A stretch of DNA of 64,000 bases from Owenia fusiformis (lineage: Eukaryota; Annelida; Polychaeta; Sabellida; Oweniidae), in NCBI GenBank assembly GCA_903813345.2, contig CAIIXF020000001.1, positions 58,485,885 to 58,549,884 on the forward strand. Direction: 5' to 3'. A model generated the notes under the pieces. It did no database searches and was not told the DNA's origin. It saw nothing but the letters and a program-made list of their open reading frames with translations. Both the position numbers and the translations under genes were made by a program. Shown here piece by piece: positions 25,601 through 38,800 of this stretch (its first letter is position 1; every line of letters starts with the position of its first letter).

Positions 25601-28600
25601 GCAATGACATCCAACAGAAAAAATTTGTCAAACAAAGAATGGCAAGTGATTTTGGCATTTTTATAATTGTTTTCAGGTACATTATAAGCGATTGGTCCTC
25701 ATTTTGTGGTTTATCGATCTCTGAATCAACTTCCCAAGTAGCTTTTGAAATATCATGTTCTGCATTTCTGTTGGTTTCAAATTCTAAAGTAATTCCTGCA
25801 GTGTCTGTGATTTTGGTGGAATTTTGTCCATCTAGGTGCCGCGGAATTACTTTAAGAACAATTTCCGATACTTCATTTCCTCCATTTTCCTTGGTCACTT
25901 TTGACAATTCTGGTTTTGCATCTTCATCTGGAATAAACGCCTTGTTAATTGCACTTTCAGAACTTTTGATCTTATCATCTTGATATGTAGCTCCATTATC
26001 AATAGAGAACACATTGTGGGCTGTATTTTGGTCCACTACTTTTGTGAAAGATTCTACCTCCTCGTGTGGCTTTGCAATCTTATGAGATGATTTAATATTT
26101 CTTTTAAAAGGTTTCTCTGGAAAACTTGTCACAGTAACTAAGATGCATGTTATGTAAATAACCAGCACTGCTGCATATACAAATGCAACTTGACCACTGA
26201 TGAATGACTTGTTTCCCGTTAGTGAACCCCAATCTATACCTCCAATGATATAGCCCAGGGTTCCACCAAGTCCCGCAAATATGGTGAATGTAGATAGTCC
26301 TGTTGAATGGTCACCCCCATTTGTGACATCCAGCATGTATGCCCTACATGATGGCTGGGAGGCATCCGCACTGAAGTCTAACAGAACTGCTCCCAGGCTT
26401 GTCAGGATTATCCCAGTCAGGTATGGTTTGCCTGTCCTTTGGTCAGACGTTGTGTTGATTGTACCATTGATGGTTATATTGCTGCTTAGGTGTGTTTCAT
26501 TACCAAGTGGGTCAAAGTATTTGGCTATCGCTTTACCATGGGGCACCAAAATTAAACCACATATAATCCCAATAGATAGGGTTATAATAAATGGTCGCCT
26601 TCGTCCTAAAGAGCATGTACATCTGTCACTTATAGATCCTAGTAATGGCACGATAAAGAATCCAAGCAATGGGCTGCAACACCATACTAGCGACATATAT
26701 GTAATTGGCATACCAATGGAAAGGAGGATTGGAACAACAAAAGCTGACTCTGCTGCATAGCAGAACTCAATCCCACAAACAGCAGCACTCAAGCGCATCA
26801 ATTGAAGCCTTGTCCTGTGCATTTTATAAACTTGCTTCTTTGGAATCTCTTCAAGTCCCACTAGAGCAGCATCAGAGTTAACTTTGTGCATGGGAGTGTC
26901 AGAATGAATTGGAATGGGGTTTGGTGTCTGAAGTATGATAACACTATTTGTAGTTTTCAGATTTTGATCCTGTAAGATGAAAAATGTAAAATACTTTTGA
27001 AATATGGCATTCTAAAATATAAATTTTTATCATGGTCATTATTGTATATGTCCAATTTGCATTTTTGACTTTTTTCTTGTTTAGGTGCTAAATTAAATAT
27101 AATTCAAATAGTTCACAGATGAAATAATTGATGTTTCATATTTATTTAGTTTTATAGAATGAAAGTAAAAAAAACATTTAACTTTAATACTACAAACTGT
27201 GTCTCTTGTATTTGTACAGTATGAGTAAAAATCAGAAATCTTTTAATACAATACCTACAAGACCAAACTTTTAACAAACCTGAATTTTGTCTCCAGGACC
27301 AATGATTCTAACATCTTCATCCCGCTTTCCTATCTTTACTAATGTGACATTATTTTCCATCTTCTTTACTAAATGTTTGTGTTAAATGAAAAATGGGTCA
27401 AACTACTTTTAGTATTCCCTGATAATGTGAAAATTTTTAATCGCATGAATATGACTCCTTGTATTTATTGTCATTTTTTTGTCATTCAATTCTAAATTCA
27501 TCCGTGTCAATGAACTTGTTACTTCAAAGCATTTTGCAAGTACTACCTGAAATCAAAGTGACCATTTCTTATACACTATGCCAGGGTTGTACCATTTGAA
27601 CCATCAGTTCATTACATTTCAGATAAAGGAATTAATGAAATGTTCCCAAGCAATCAACATCAAAATCAATATTATACTCCTTGTTTTGTATTATATATCA
27701 AATGATATGTGTGTATTTATACATTTATGAAGTCATCAATCTCACTGGTAATTATTAAGAAAATTAAAAATCAAAATTAAAGATTGATGGTTACCAAAGA
27801 AAAAGTAAAATGATGCATTGTTAGTTACAGGAAATTTAGGTACTTCTTGATTTTTACCCTGCACTCTGAGTCTAGTTATTAACTACTCTCTGCCTAGTGT
27901 AGATTATATTACAGTTTAGCAGCCCCGCCTTGATGACTGGTGCCTGTGACAGCCCGGGTCATAAATCATTTTAAACCTACCACGCTGATTTTTTCTCAAC
28001 TAATCCATGAACTGGAAGGAACACGTGCTACATGCGAGCTTATTAACTCCACAGTTATGTCAGAGAAAATGACCATATATAGAAAGTCGTTCGTTCGTTC
28101 GTTAATGACCTTCTCAAAAAGGTATTTTTTCAACTTGCTTCATATTGACCATTTTTCAAAATCACCTACAATATTATTATGAGCAACTAGGTGGTGAAAT
28201 TTTGTCATGTTAATGCCTTGTTAAAATTGTCTTCATGAAGATGAAACAATCCATAAAAACGTTTATATCTGTAAATATTGAGAGGGTGAATTATCCAGAT
28301 GATGCATGAACAAATATAAATCCTTGTATTAGTTTTGTTTCATTTACAGGGTATCTCATAAGGCCATGCGTTGCACTTATACTTGAAAAGTAAATCAGGA
28401 TATCAATTTTTCCTAGAAGATTTAATGTTCTATATTTAGACATTCAGAAAAATATATTCAGGATGAAAAATATTGAATATATAGAAGTTATTTAATGGGA
28501 GGTTTTTGATACTCCTCAGATATAAATTATATTTGCACATGTTAGTTACGATTGTTAAGATTGATCTTGGGCTTGCCACTATAAAACCACAACATGCTTG

Positions 28601-31600
28601 ATGGACTGTCAGGTCCATTACAGCGATCAGTAATGACTCTATTAGAATGGGCTGGAGGAAATCGGGAATTTTAGTCGTTATAGAGTAGAATGACTCCTAA
28701 TGTTTTAACATTTTTATTGATATTTTAGTTCAAGTATTTATTGTGTTTTTTAATAAATAGAGCACCGTGAAGACTGCATATTCTATTCTATATTCTATCT
28801 ATAATCATCCTTAGCCACGCCCATTTTGAGTACTGTATAAATGACTTCTGTAAGAAAGGATGGGTATCGATATTGCGAACTTTTTGAACCCACGTTTCTC
28901 TTAAACCAGTCATAAAAAAATTCTGAAAATTTTAGACATCGTCAATTAAATGGTCATCTTTTGAATGGTAACAATGTAATTTGAAAAATATATATATACT
29001 TTCATCTATGTTGTTTTAGAAAACACATCAAACACTTGTTTTGTTCTTGGTATCCTGTTTCCAGAGTGAAATGAAACATCTTTCCGAACCTCATTGGAAC
29101 AAAACGACATAAACACAACATGTTTAGGTCTCTCAATATTGTAATTATACAAAGGAAATTTTGGTTGATTTTAAAAAAGTATCTTGTTAATGAAATAAAA
29201 GGTTTATCTTGATTTTTATCTATTTTGAGGCGATTTTGTTTTAATTTTTTGAATACTTTTTTAAAATCAACCAAAAATTCCTTTGTATAACTATGATATT
29301 GAGAGGTCTAAAACATGTTGTATATACTATTTTGTTCCAACAAGGTTTGGAAAGACATTTTATTTCATTCTCAAGAATTGGTAAAAAGGAGCAAAAACAA
29401 TTGCACTAAAAAAAAAAAAAAATGTTAACAAAAACAGTTATATAAAATATTTCTAAATAATTTTTGCATTAAATTGTTGTCAATCAGTCAACATTACATG
29501 AAATACCGTGTTTTTTACAGAATGTTTTCAATGATTGGTTTAAGAGAAAAACATTGTTGAGTTCAGTTCTCCATATCGATACCAATCCTTTACTTGCTAA
29601 CATGTGAATCGACCGATCTGGGACCACTACAGTAAACATCAAATTTTCACATGCATTTTAATTTCGCGATTATTGTACACCTCGCTAAAACGCGAAAAAT
29701 AGATGCATGTGAAATATAAGTGTTATACAGTATAACACTACTAAGTATGGGATAAAACTGATTATCATTCTTTTAGTATGTTGTCTGACATAAATATGGT
29801 TCAAGTAGTATATGGTACATCCCCGAAATGATACGGATACATTACTGTTTATTTTCATGCCTTTTCTGAATCATATCATCCTACAATTCATATTAACTCT
29901 CGAGAAATATTGATTCTCTAAAGTAAATTATTACCAACCTATGTACTTGGTTACATAGGTAGAATTCTAGTAATTTAAACTGCCTAAACATACACCTTAT
30001 TATACACATATTGATTGACAATGAACTTTTCAGACTTTGATTCTCTTGTGCAGTGAAAAAAGCTTTCTGCCTTAGGTTGTTGAATAATGCAAACAATTTG
30101 TGTATAAGATCAATCCTAAGAGTGTGACCGCATCCTTGAACTTGTTAGAAACCACAATTGTTCCTTTCTAGAAATCTGTGAGTTTAAGATGACTTTGATT
30201 TAGCCCATACAGACTATACAGTTTTGCAAAAAATGATGACCAATTTAATCAATTACAGACATCACGTGACCATGTGTATCATGGGAAGGCATAGGCTGCA
30301 GTGGGGTTCCACCAATCAGATCACATTAGAGGGCTCTTAAAAGCATATACATGTAATCGAAATCCATCATATAAGTCAAGTTAGGGGTCATTAATAGTGT
30401 ATAACATTAAATGACTGTGACAAGAGTAGGTTTCAAATGATGTAATATTAATTTGTGCCTCTGAAAATCCAAAATGGCTGCCTTATGTGGGGATTATAGC
30501 TATAATTCTGAGGTCCCTTCAAAGTATGGCTTCATATACGGTATATAGTACTCAAATTAGAGATTATTTAGAGATATCAAATATTATATTGTTTTCTGAT
30601 TTGTGCCATAGGAACTTTTTAAATGGTCACAGTAGAAATTCACAATGATTTTGAGATATCTACAAGGTATGGCTATATTATAATTATTCAAATCTTATGG
30701 TATTTTTGAAGGGATCTTAAATAGCATATAGTGTTTCTGAGTTGTGTCTTTGAAAATTAAAAATGGACCTCCAAATTCTTAAATTGGTGGAATTCTGAGA
30801 TAAATCTCCTATATGTGCCTTTCTATGTGCAAATCAAGGCTATATATGAGCAGATAGTAAACCATTATTATTTTAAATTAATGATTTAAGACTTTGACTC
30901 AGTGCAATGTGGAATGACCATTTCTTGAAGGTAATTGCTTTCCAAAATTTGCGCGAGATACTTTGCACGGGGGTAAAGCAGACCCGATGATGCAATGAGC
31001 TTGCTCGGCGATATCATGACTGTGTAACGGGTCTGTATGTATAAGTGTGCTCGGCGGTAGGTTCAAACAACGCGGATCCTCAAAGCATGTGCTCATGGTA
31101 TATTCGTGTTTTAACACCCGTGCTTTGCATCAAGTGTTAATTTTAGGAAGCAACGCCTGAAAGTGAATAATAAAACAAATATTTCATACTATTTGCGTTG
31201 AATACCAGCTGAACTTTCAGTGATTCTGCAAGGTGTATTCCCCTGGCCTTTCGTGGAATACACCTTGCTAGAATCTTTGAAAGATGAACAGGTATTCAGC
31301 TAACAGCATACAGTAATATTTTATCTTTAGATATTCAAAAAAAGAAAACAAATTAAACATGACTGTTTTTTATTTCAATTTGGAATTACAAGTCCATCTG
31401 ATATTGTATTTACAGGCTCTATTTGAGGCAGGGGAAAATAAGTGGGGAACGGATGAGTCCAAATTCAACCAGATTTTATCGAGCCGCAGTTTTGCACATT
31501 TACGAGCTGTGTTTGAAGAATATGGAACGCTGTCAAAGAAAAGCATGGAAGACGTCATCAAAGCAGAATTTTCGGGAGATATCAAAAATGGCCTGCTTAC

Positions 31601-34600
31601 AATTGGTAAGGATGAAAACCATGTTATCCCTTAGAGGGTGTCTTAACAAGTCACACACCTTACATATTCGACAAAGAACTGTAATTTAACTAATGATTTT
31701 GATTCCAAAAATTAAGAAGATATAAATTTTAGAAAAATATTGGGCAATAATAGTTATATCCATCAGTTTAGCAATGTTACAGTCATAACAGTTGTTTGTT
31801 GAGGCTTATGTCCCATTATTATGCACCTCATTAAAATACTCAAATCTGACTGGTTAAGCTACAGAGTCTATTGCCATACATGGCAGCAAGATCTCGTTCT
31901 ATCCAGTATTGAAGCAACGAGATCTCCAACCATCCCGTATGCCAGAATACCTATCCTCGAAAAAAATACTAGGCTCGGCTTCTGTTTTAGTAGACCCATT
32001 CTTTAAAATAAAGTATTTCTTGACAATTTAACACCATCTCTTATTTATCTACTAACAGTAAATTAATGGTAGGAATATGATATTAACCAAGGGAGGTGCA
32101 TAATAAAATTCGGAGAGAAGTCTGTCATTAAGATATAAAAGCATACACAATTATAATTGCAGATGCAAAAAAACCTGCATCAATCATACATATAGCACAT
32201 ATGTCCCAGTCTGCAATCTGGTTAACTTGTATAATTTTTACCCAAAGAAGATGTTCAAATACTCACTACATTGATATATTGTAACTTAAACATTTTGTTC
32301 ATTTTAACTTTTAATAACAAATACAGGGTATCCCATAAGTAATGATAATTATAAATTGAAATTCACACAAATTAAAGATTTAGATATGAGCTTCATTTTG
32401 CTATATTACATATATTTATTATGTAACACAAAAATATTCCATGTCTAATTACAATATCTGTCTAGTCATGCCGCAATAACGAGTCCATTTTTGTTGCAGT
32501 GCGTGTCATCCAGAATAAACCCGGATACTTCGCCAAACAGCTACATAAGTCTATGCAGGGACTGGGGACAAATGATGATCTCCTGGTGCGAGTAGTCGTC
32601 ACACGCTGTGAATGTGACATGGTGCAGATCAAGGAGGAGTTCCAGAAGCAGTACAAAGGCACTCTCGCTGAGTGGATCATTGTAAGTATACTTGGAGTAC
32701 ATTTAATGGTTTGCTAGCCCTCTTGCTATGATCTACAGTATGTTCACCTGTTCACTGCATGTATGTTAAATTACTAATGTACAGGATAAGCCAAATAGAT
32801 AAATCTTAATAACTCAGTGATCAATTAAACCTTGCTCAATGTTCTTTCATTCCACCAAATTTCATTGGTCTATTCTGGCTACACGCTCGCAGATATCTTG
32901 TGTAATGGCTTTCATTTTCCTTCTAATCTCAAGTTGTTAATGTACATATTAGAGAGTTTAAGCTTCCAATATTTTTCACAACAGAATAGTTAACGCAAAG
33001 CCAATGAATCCATACAGTAATGTATATAGCGAGCATAGAAAACAAGCGCTACTCAGTCTACTTCAAATACCCAATCAGCTTCAAATATGTGTTTAGAATT
33101 GGGAGATTTGCAATTTCACGTTGGTGTCAACAGAAATCATTATACTCATGTCTATTGAATACTATGCTGGCAATTTTGATTTCGATGCACAGTATAATGC
33201 TTTCTGAAGAAATTGATGTGTGTCATACATGTTTTAGCCCCAAATATCTTACGAAACGAGCTTGTTTAAAATATGTATCATAGAAAACTAGCTATATAAC
33301 TACCAATGGCATTTTACACAATGATGTGTAGTCTATGCAACGGACTAATTAAACACTATAACTGAATGATTGTTTATGTGGGAAAACTACATGCATTTGT
33401 ATAGTGCAACTTGTGCGTACAGGTTGATGTTTCGATTTTTATATGCATTGCTTAAAGTCTCAAATATCTTCGAAATAGCCCTAGTGATAAAATTCTGTGG
33501 GTTCACAATGGGCGATTTTGGTATGTTTTGGTATTTTGACCATGTTTTGCAAAGTGGCCATAAAATAGTGACCATTTTGAATAGACCAATGAAACTTACT
33601 AGAATGAAATAACAGTAATCAAGGTTCAATTGTGTAAATTAGAGAGCTTTCTTGCAACTTTTACTTTTAAATTACGTTAACACCACTGGGGAGGAAGGTT
33701 TCTCAAAGAAACCAGGAAAGAATATTTCATAAGAAAAATTTTCCTCATTTCCTGATCAAGGGAATTGATTTGTGAATATCCCAGCAATGGCAGAATTTAT
33801 TTCTTCGTTGTAATCATATTTTGAAACTAGAACTCACGAACTACATACTTGCGAAATATTTGTTTTGATTTGAAGGATGAAAGCACCCTATCTTCATTTA
33901 CAGAGTTCCTCCTCAGTGCTACACCTGACTTGTACAATCATAAATTTGACTATACATATTCCAAATAACTTATATCGAAAGCTCTCTGATATCATTTTAA
34001 ACCCATACAGGATGACTGAGTTACTAAGATTTATTTGGGTTACCTTCTTTGGCTGACCCTGTGTATTTAGACCTAACTGAGAGGCAGAACTGTTTCATCA
34101 ATTATTTCCTAGTCTAGCCACAAACCCTTGTAACCCCCCTCCCCCTGTTTGGGTGAAGAAGATATGGGGATGAGTCCAGAAACTCAAAGCAAGACTTGTT
34201 TCTCTCTAGCGCTATGAAAAAAATGATTCATAAAAAAAAGTTTGGACTCGAAACCAGCCCAAGGCCATATTATTAATGAACCACTCTCATATGCAAATGA
34301 AATTTTGTTTCAATGCAATTCGATTTAAAAAGAAATTACTCAAAACATCAAGGTATGTAGTGATTTGGCATACAATTAATTGCCTATTCATTATAGTTCA
34401 ATCACCCGGAACTTATTTAACTATGTAACCTTGAATTTCTTTTTATTATTGTTTCCAAAGCTGGGCAATTATTTATTTACCAAATGAAGTAATGAACGTT
34501 TTTTGTATTTTAATGGACTAATTATACATAAAGCTTTATCATTAACTTCAATTGATCCAGTGATGCCATTAACCATATACTGACATTGGGCAACTACTTT

Positions 34601-35853
34601 ATTAATTACTGTATTGACCTTCATTTAGCTCAAAATAGTTTTCATTTTAGACATCTCATTTTTGCTGTATGTCATTACCCCGTTCCTTTTTAGCCTTGTT
34701 TGTTCATTTACCCTGAGCCTTGTTCAAACAAAATGTCCTGCTTGCTTAAATACTTCAACTTTTCTATTGGAGTAATATTTAGTTTGTACTGTGAACATAA
34801 CACCAAACCCAGTTTACATACCAGTCATTCTTTTTATCCAAGCACTGAAAGTGTGCAACTAAGCCCCCTATCACACCAAACTAGTTCTTACCCATTCTTG
34901 CCAGTCCAACGAAAACGTTGTAAAACGGGCTCAATCTGGCTGTGGTCGGGAAATATATCTAAAATAATTAGCTTCTTCGTTCTTAAACAGTCTTCAATAC
35001 GTCCATCTCGTTTGCAGTTCGTTCAGGTCGCACCACGTCGGTGTGCAACGTCGTAGAACGCGTCCCTTAGTCTAGAAGGTCAACATGACCTGATTACAGA
35101 ACGGTATGGTCGCCATCGAATTTTGAATCGATTCAAAATTCTAAAATCACATTCCCATCTGAGAACGTTCATAAAGTTCGTAAATAGACCTTAGAAAGTT
35201 GCAGCTACGTTCATTCTGTTCGCACACAGTTTCAAACCAGTTTTGAAGAACGCAGTGGCAACTTGTTTGGTGTGATAGCTATATTTTTGCTAACTCGTTC
35301 ATAAGCAGTGTTAAATACGTTCTTAATCAGTTTAAACCCGTTTGCAATTAGTTCTACCTCGTTCTCAACACGTCCTCAGACAGTTCAACTCGTTGTTAAA
35401 ACGTCCCTAGTAGGATTGAAGTACGACGGTTCCGTTCGTAGTACGTCCAGCTCGTCGTTAGAACGTTGTCACTCGTTTTAATTGTAGAACGTGACGACCA
35501 CGAGAACATTTTGAGCATTGTCTAAGTTCTAGAGGACCTACCCGTTCGAGTACGTTCGATGAAGCTTGTAAATAGATCCCAAACGGTTCTTAGTAGGTCC
35601 AGTCCGTTCGTACACAGTTGAAGCCCGTTTTCGAGAACGTAGTGAGAACTAGTTTGGTGTGATAGTAGGGTAATATAATTACATGTATTATAAAACACAC
35701 AATACATTTATTTACAGGGTGTGTCATACAAGTGTCCAATTAAAAATTTCTAAGACTTTTCAAAAGTGTAAATCTTTTCCTGTATTGAAGCCAGTAATTT
35801 TTGGGTAACCTGAAATTGTGGTCTAGTTGGACACCTTTGCCAACCCATTGTAC

Positions 35854-35888
<35 letters not shown>

Positions 35889-38800
35889 AAACAATGTTCA
35901 TGTATTATATACTGTGTTTTGTTAACATCATGAGATAACCTTCAGGGATTTTGGATACATATATAATTAAATTGCCGCCAATTGAAATCAATATCCCAGA
36001 TGCGAGTAGAAATAATCTTGATTTACGTCATTAAAAATTCAGTCAAACTGATATCATATTTGGAATCTACATGTAAAATTACATTTGGAAATGTGATTTT
36101 GAAAAGAGTTTATCAACTTTGAAAATTTAATTTTCTTTGAAAATGTGACTTCTAGGTCGGGGAGATTCCCCATAGACCCCATGTTGTAAAACCACAAAAA
36201 GTGAAATATCTTTTCATGTGTTGGGTAGATAATATTTTCTTTTACTGGACATATTTTAATTTGTATAACTATCAGATACATAAAGGTAATATGAAAAGTG
36301 AACCACTAAAACTGATGCATATTCAAGTTTAAGAGAATCTTGTAATACCCTGCCATGTTAATTCCCCCGAATCAGCCACCTGGTGGCAGAACTGGTAACT
36401 ACCTACTCGCATCTGAGTAATTGTACTTGTTTATATAAGAAATAAATTGATAACATGAAAAAAAAATAGAAAAGACTGTTTTGTAGGATGATACATCTGG
36501 AGATTACAAAGAGACTCTGTTAGCCTTGATAGGAGAGAGGGCATGTAAGCCTCCTGCTAAAGCTGCTGACCCTTACGATGTAGTAGTTGGAGAACCTGAG
36601 CCTGAGATGGAGCAAGATCTATATGAGGTATTAGAGCACAAAACATCTTTTGGATGTGACATATGAATAGTGTAGCTCCAAAAGCCATAAAGTTTTGATC
36701 TGGGGCAGTTGATTTCTCTCCGACATAAAGAAAAGTTATGTTGAATGAAAACAACCTTTCTTCATTCTTGCCCAAATAAAAACCTCCCAAGTTGGCCTTT
36801 ATTGGCATATTTCACATTATAGTAACATAACCTTCTTAACTTTAGCTCTTCTTTCCCCTGTTTACTTTATTCCTTATTTCCTTTTATGACCATGATCTAT
36901 CATTCTGAGGCCCAACTCAATAATTATTTTACAGGAAGAAGGTGTTGTTGGCCCAATTGAAAACTTCCAGGCTGAGAAGGACTGTGAAGTTCTACGTAAA
37001 GCTATGAAAGGGTTTGGAACTGATGAGAAGGCCATAATTGGTGTAATCCCTGCTAGAAGCAATGATCAAAGACAACAGCTCTTGACGCAATACAAAACCA
37101 TGTATGGGAAGGTAGGGCATGAATGTACCTAAAACTAAATTCTCCACTTTTTTGAGTAAACTTTTATTTCATATCATGTATTTCTTAAATAAAGTTTACC
37201 CTGTCATCATGATTCATCTACCTACAAATGTTGAGCAATTCTTGTGACAATCAGTGGTAAATGTAATTTCCTCAATCCACCATGAGAGGGATAAAATCAT
37301 TGTATACAAAACAATATGGTTACCATGAGATTTTTTTAGCTTTTTGATAGAAAATGAATACCTGAATAATACATGACAAAAATCGTGTAAGACACAATTG
37401 TTCATTAGATGCAGTACATCACCCCATGCAACTGTTTATGTTCTAGGACCTTATCAAAGAACTAAAGGGTGAACTGGGAGGTAGCCTCAAAGACACAGTG
37501 GTTGGCTTGATGAAGACTAGTACTGATTTCTCAGCCTCAGAGCTTCACAAAGCAATGAAGGTATGTAAATGTTTCATTTATAGAACATTTCTTTGCACTA
37601 AATTCAAATCGTCCATGTTACAAGGGTATCAGATACAGCTACATGGGCTGACCTTGCATGCTGCCTGCTAGTATCAAGCATGATTCATTTTTTGGAAATT
37701 ATCATTACTTATTTTTTACTTTTTGTTCAGTTGTACAGAACAGTTGGTATCCTGAGAAGTGTATGTTGCAACTATTGTATGTCCTTTTAAAAGCTGTATA
37801 TTGCAAATACATTTTATTCTAATGTGCCATTACAGGGAGATCGTGGCGAAACGGTGGGTGGTATTTAAATGTGTCTCATAGTCAGAATAGTTCTCAGAAA
37901 TTTCAGAAATTAGAGTTTATTTTCAATTTGAAAATGATGATATTTTATTTGGATTTAAGGTAGCCCAAGTGCATTGAGTATAACATGGACCTTTAGCATG
38001 TGTACACTGTCATCATGTGCAAATGCAAATCCATCTCACTAGGCACACCTTAACATAGGGCCCACATAGGGCATTTGATAAATTATGAATGAAAGCTTAC
38101 TTTTGTACTTTTGAGAAAATTTTGAGGCTTTTTGAGAAATATCTGACTTTGGCTCACTGCTTTGTTTTAATAGATGCACATTTTACATTCATATGTTCTT
38201 TATTTTGATTATTTTGTAACAATCTTATCACATTTGAAGCAGAGGATTTGGAGGAATCTGAAAGTAGCAAATTGCCTTAAAAAAGCTTGTATGCATTGTT
38301 TCAAAGTGCTTGTGTGATATTCTGTTTGAAAATAGAAGATTATAGTCTAGTAAAAATGCTTCTAGTAAAGTGAGTGTCTGAGTAAGGTACCTGTGTTAAA
38401 CATAGGACAAAATTAGATGTTGTTGGTCAATTACTATGATCATACATTAAACACAGTTCTGTCACAGTGCATGCTTTGAATTCACTAAAATTGTATCTTT
38501 TGAGAAATGTAGTACGTAGAGATTTGAGGTCTAACTGAGTATGGCACCATTATAGTGACACATACTATTTTAGATAATATATGAGTACTTCGTCATATTA
38601 CCAGAAACATGATAGCCAAGGGTATGCTACTTGAAAATTCCCTTATAGAGAAACATTATGTTTTTATCATTATTTGTCTAATATTATTTGGAAAAGGCAT
38701 TTGAAGAAGAAAAGATGTAATGTGTAAAACTACAAGCTATCAAGGCATTCATATTACAGTTCAGACCCTAAGAGCATTGGAAGTAAGCAGTGAAATGGAA

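Larger units (their letters stand above)
20232..31415. other. Intron 15 of the annexin gene (11.2 kb) hosting the nested SLC45 gene
   Basis: It splits ADAQ|ALFEAG at the start of repeat 3. Contents in order: a GTGTTCCACT-type dispersed repeat (about 20240-20380), a doubled near-palindrome (20983-21036), an AAAATGGCCGCC-type repeat (21270-21630), the SLC45 gene on the minus strand (22166-27360), a foldback element (28856-29592), a second AAAATGGCTGCC-type repeat (30455-30800) and a hairpin (31200-31297). In 27361-28850 I see only a short GTTC microsatellite near 28087, and in 29593-30450 nothing. Confidence 0.75.
32682..36486. other. Intron 17 (3.8 kb)
   Basis: It contains a large inverted-end element (32782-34061), a TIR element rich in short CGTTC-like motifs (34862-35676), a small inverted-repeat fragment beginning ACAGGGTGTGTCATACAAGT (35717-35842) and a TAAA microsatellite (35855-35888). 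No exon is seen. Confidence 0.6.
8574..36627 (+). other. Annexin core, repeats 1-4 (exons 11-18)
   Basis: Repeat 1 starts with [11 protein letters not shown] after a typical annexin lead-in ([19 protein letters not shown]). Repeat 2 carries [12 protein letters not shown], repeat 3 [11 protein letters not shown] and repeat 4 [12 protein letters not shown]. Each keeps the (G/W)-G-T-(D/N) calcium-loop core and the downstream acidic (E/D)xSG(D/N/H) segment used by type II sites. Exon 18 completes repeat 4 ([16 protein letters not shown]) and adds an acidic linker, [13 protein letters not shown], comparable in place to the flexible linker between the two lobes of annexin A6. Confidence 0.92.

Noticed and set aside
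31815-32107. Possible MITE with TTATTATGCACCTC ends
   Set aside because: The inverted match is only about 14 bp, with no clear target-site duplication or second copy in the window; kept as a remark in intron 16 only.
34700-35056. 118-codon plus-strand open frame
   Set aside because: It overlaps the left end of the TIR element at 34862, and its translation reflects the repeated CGTTC-like words.
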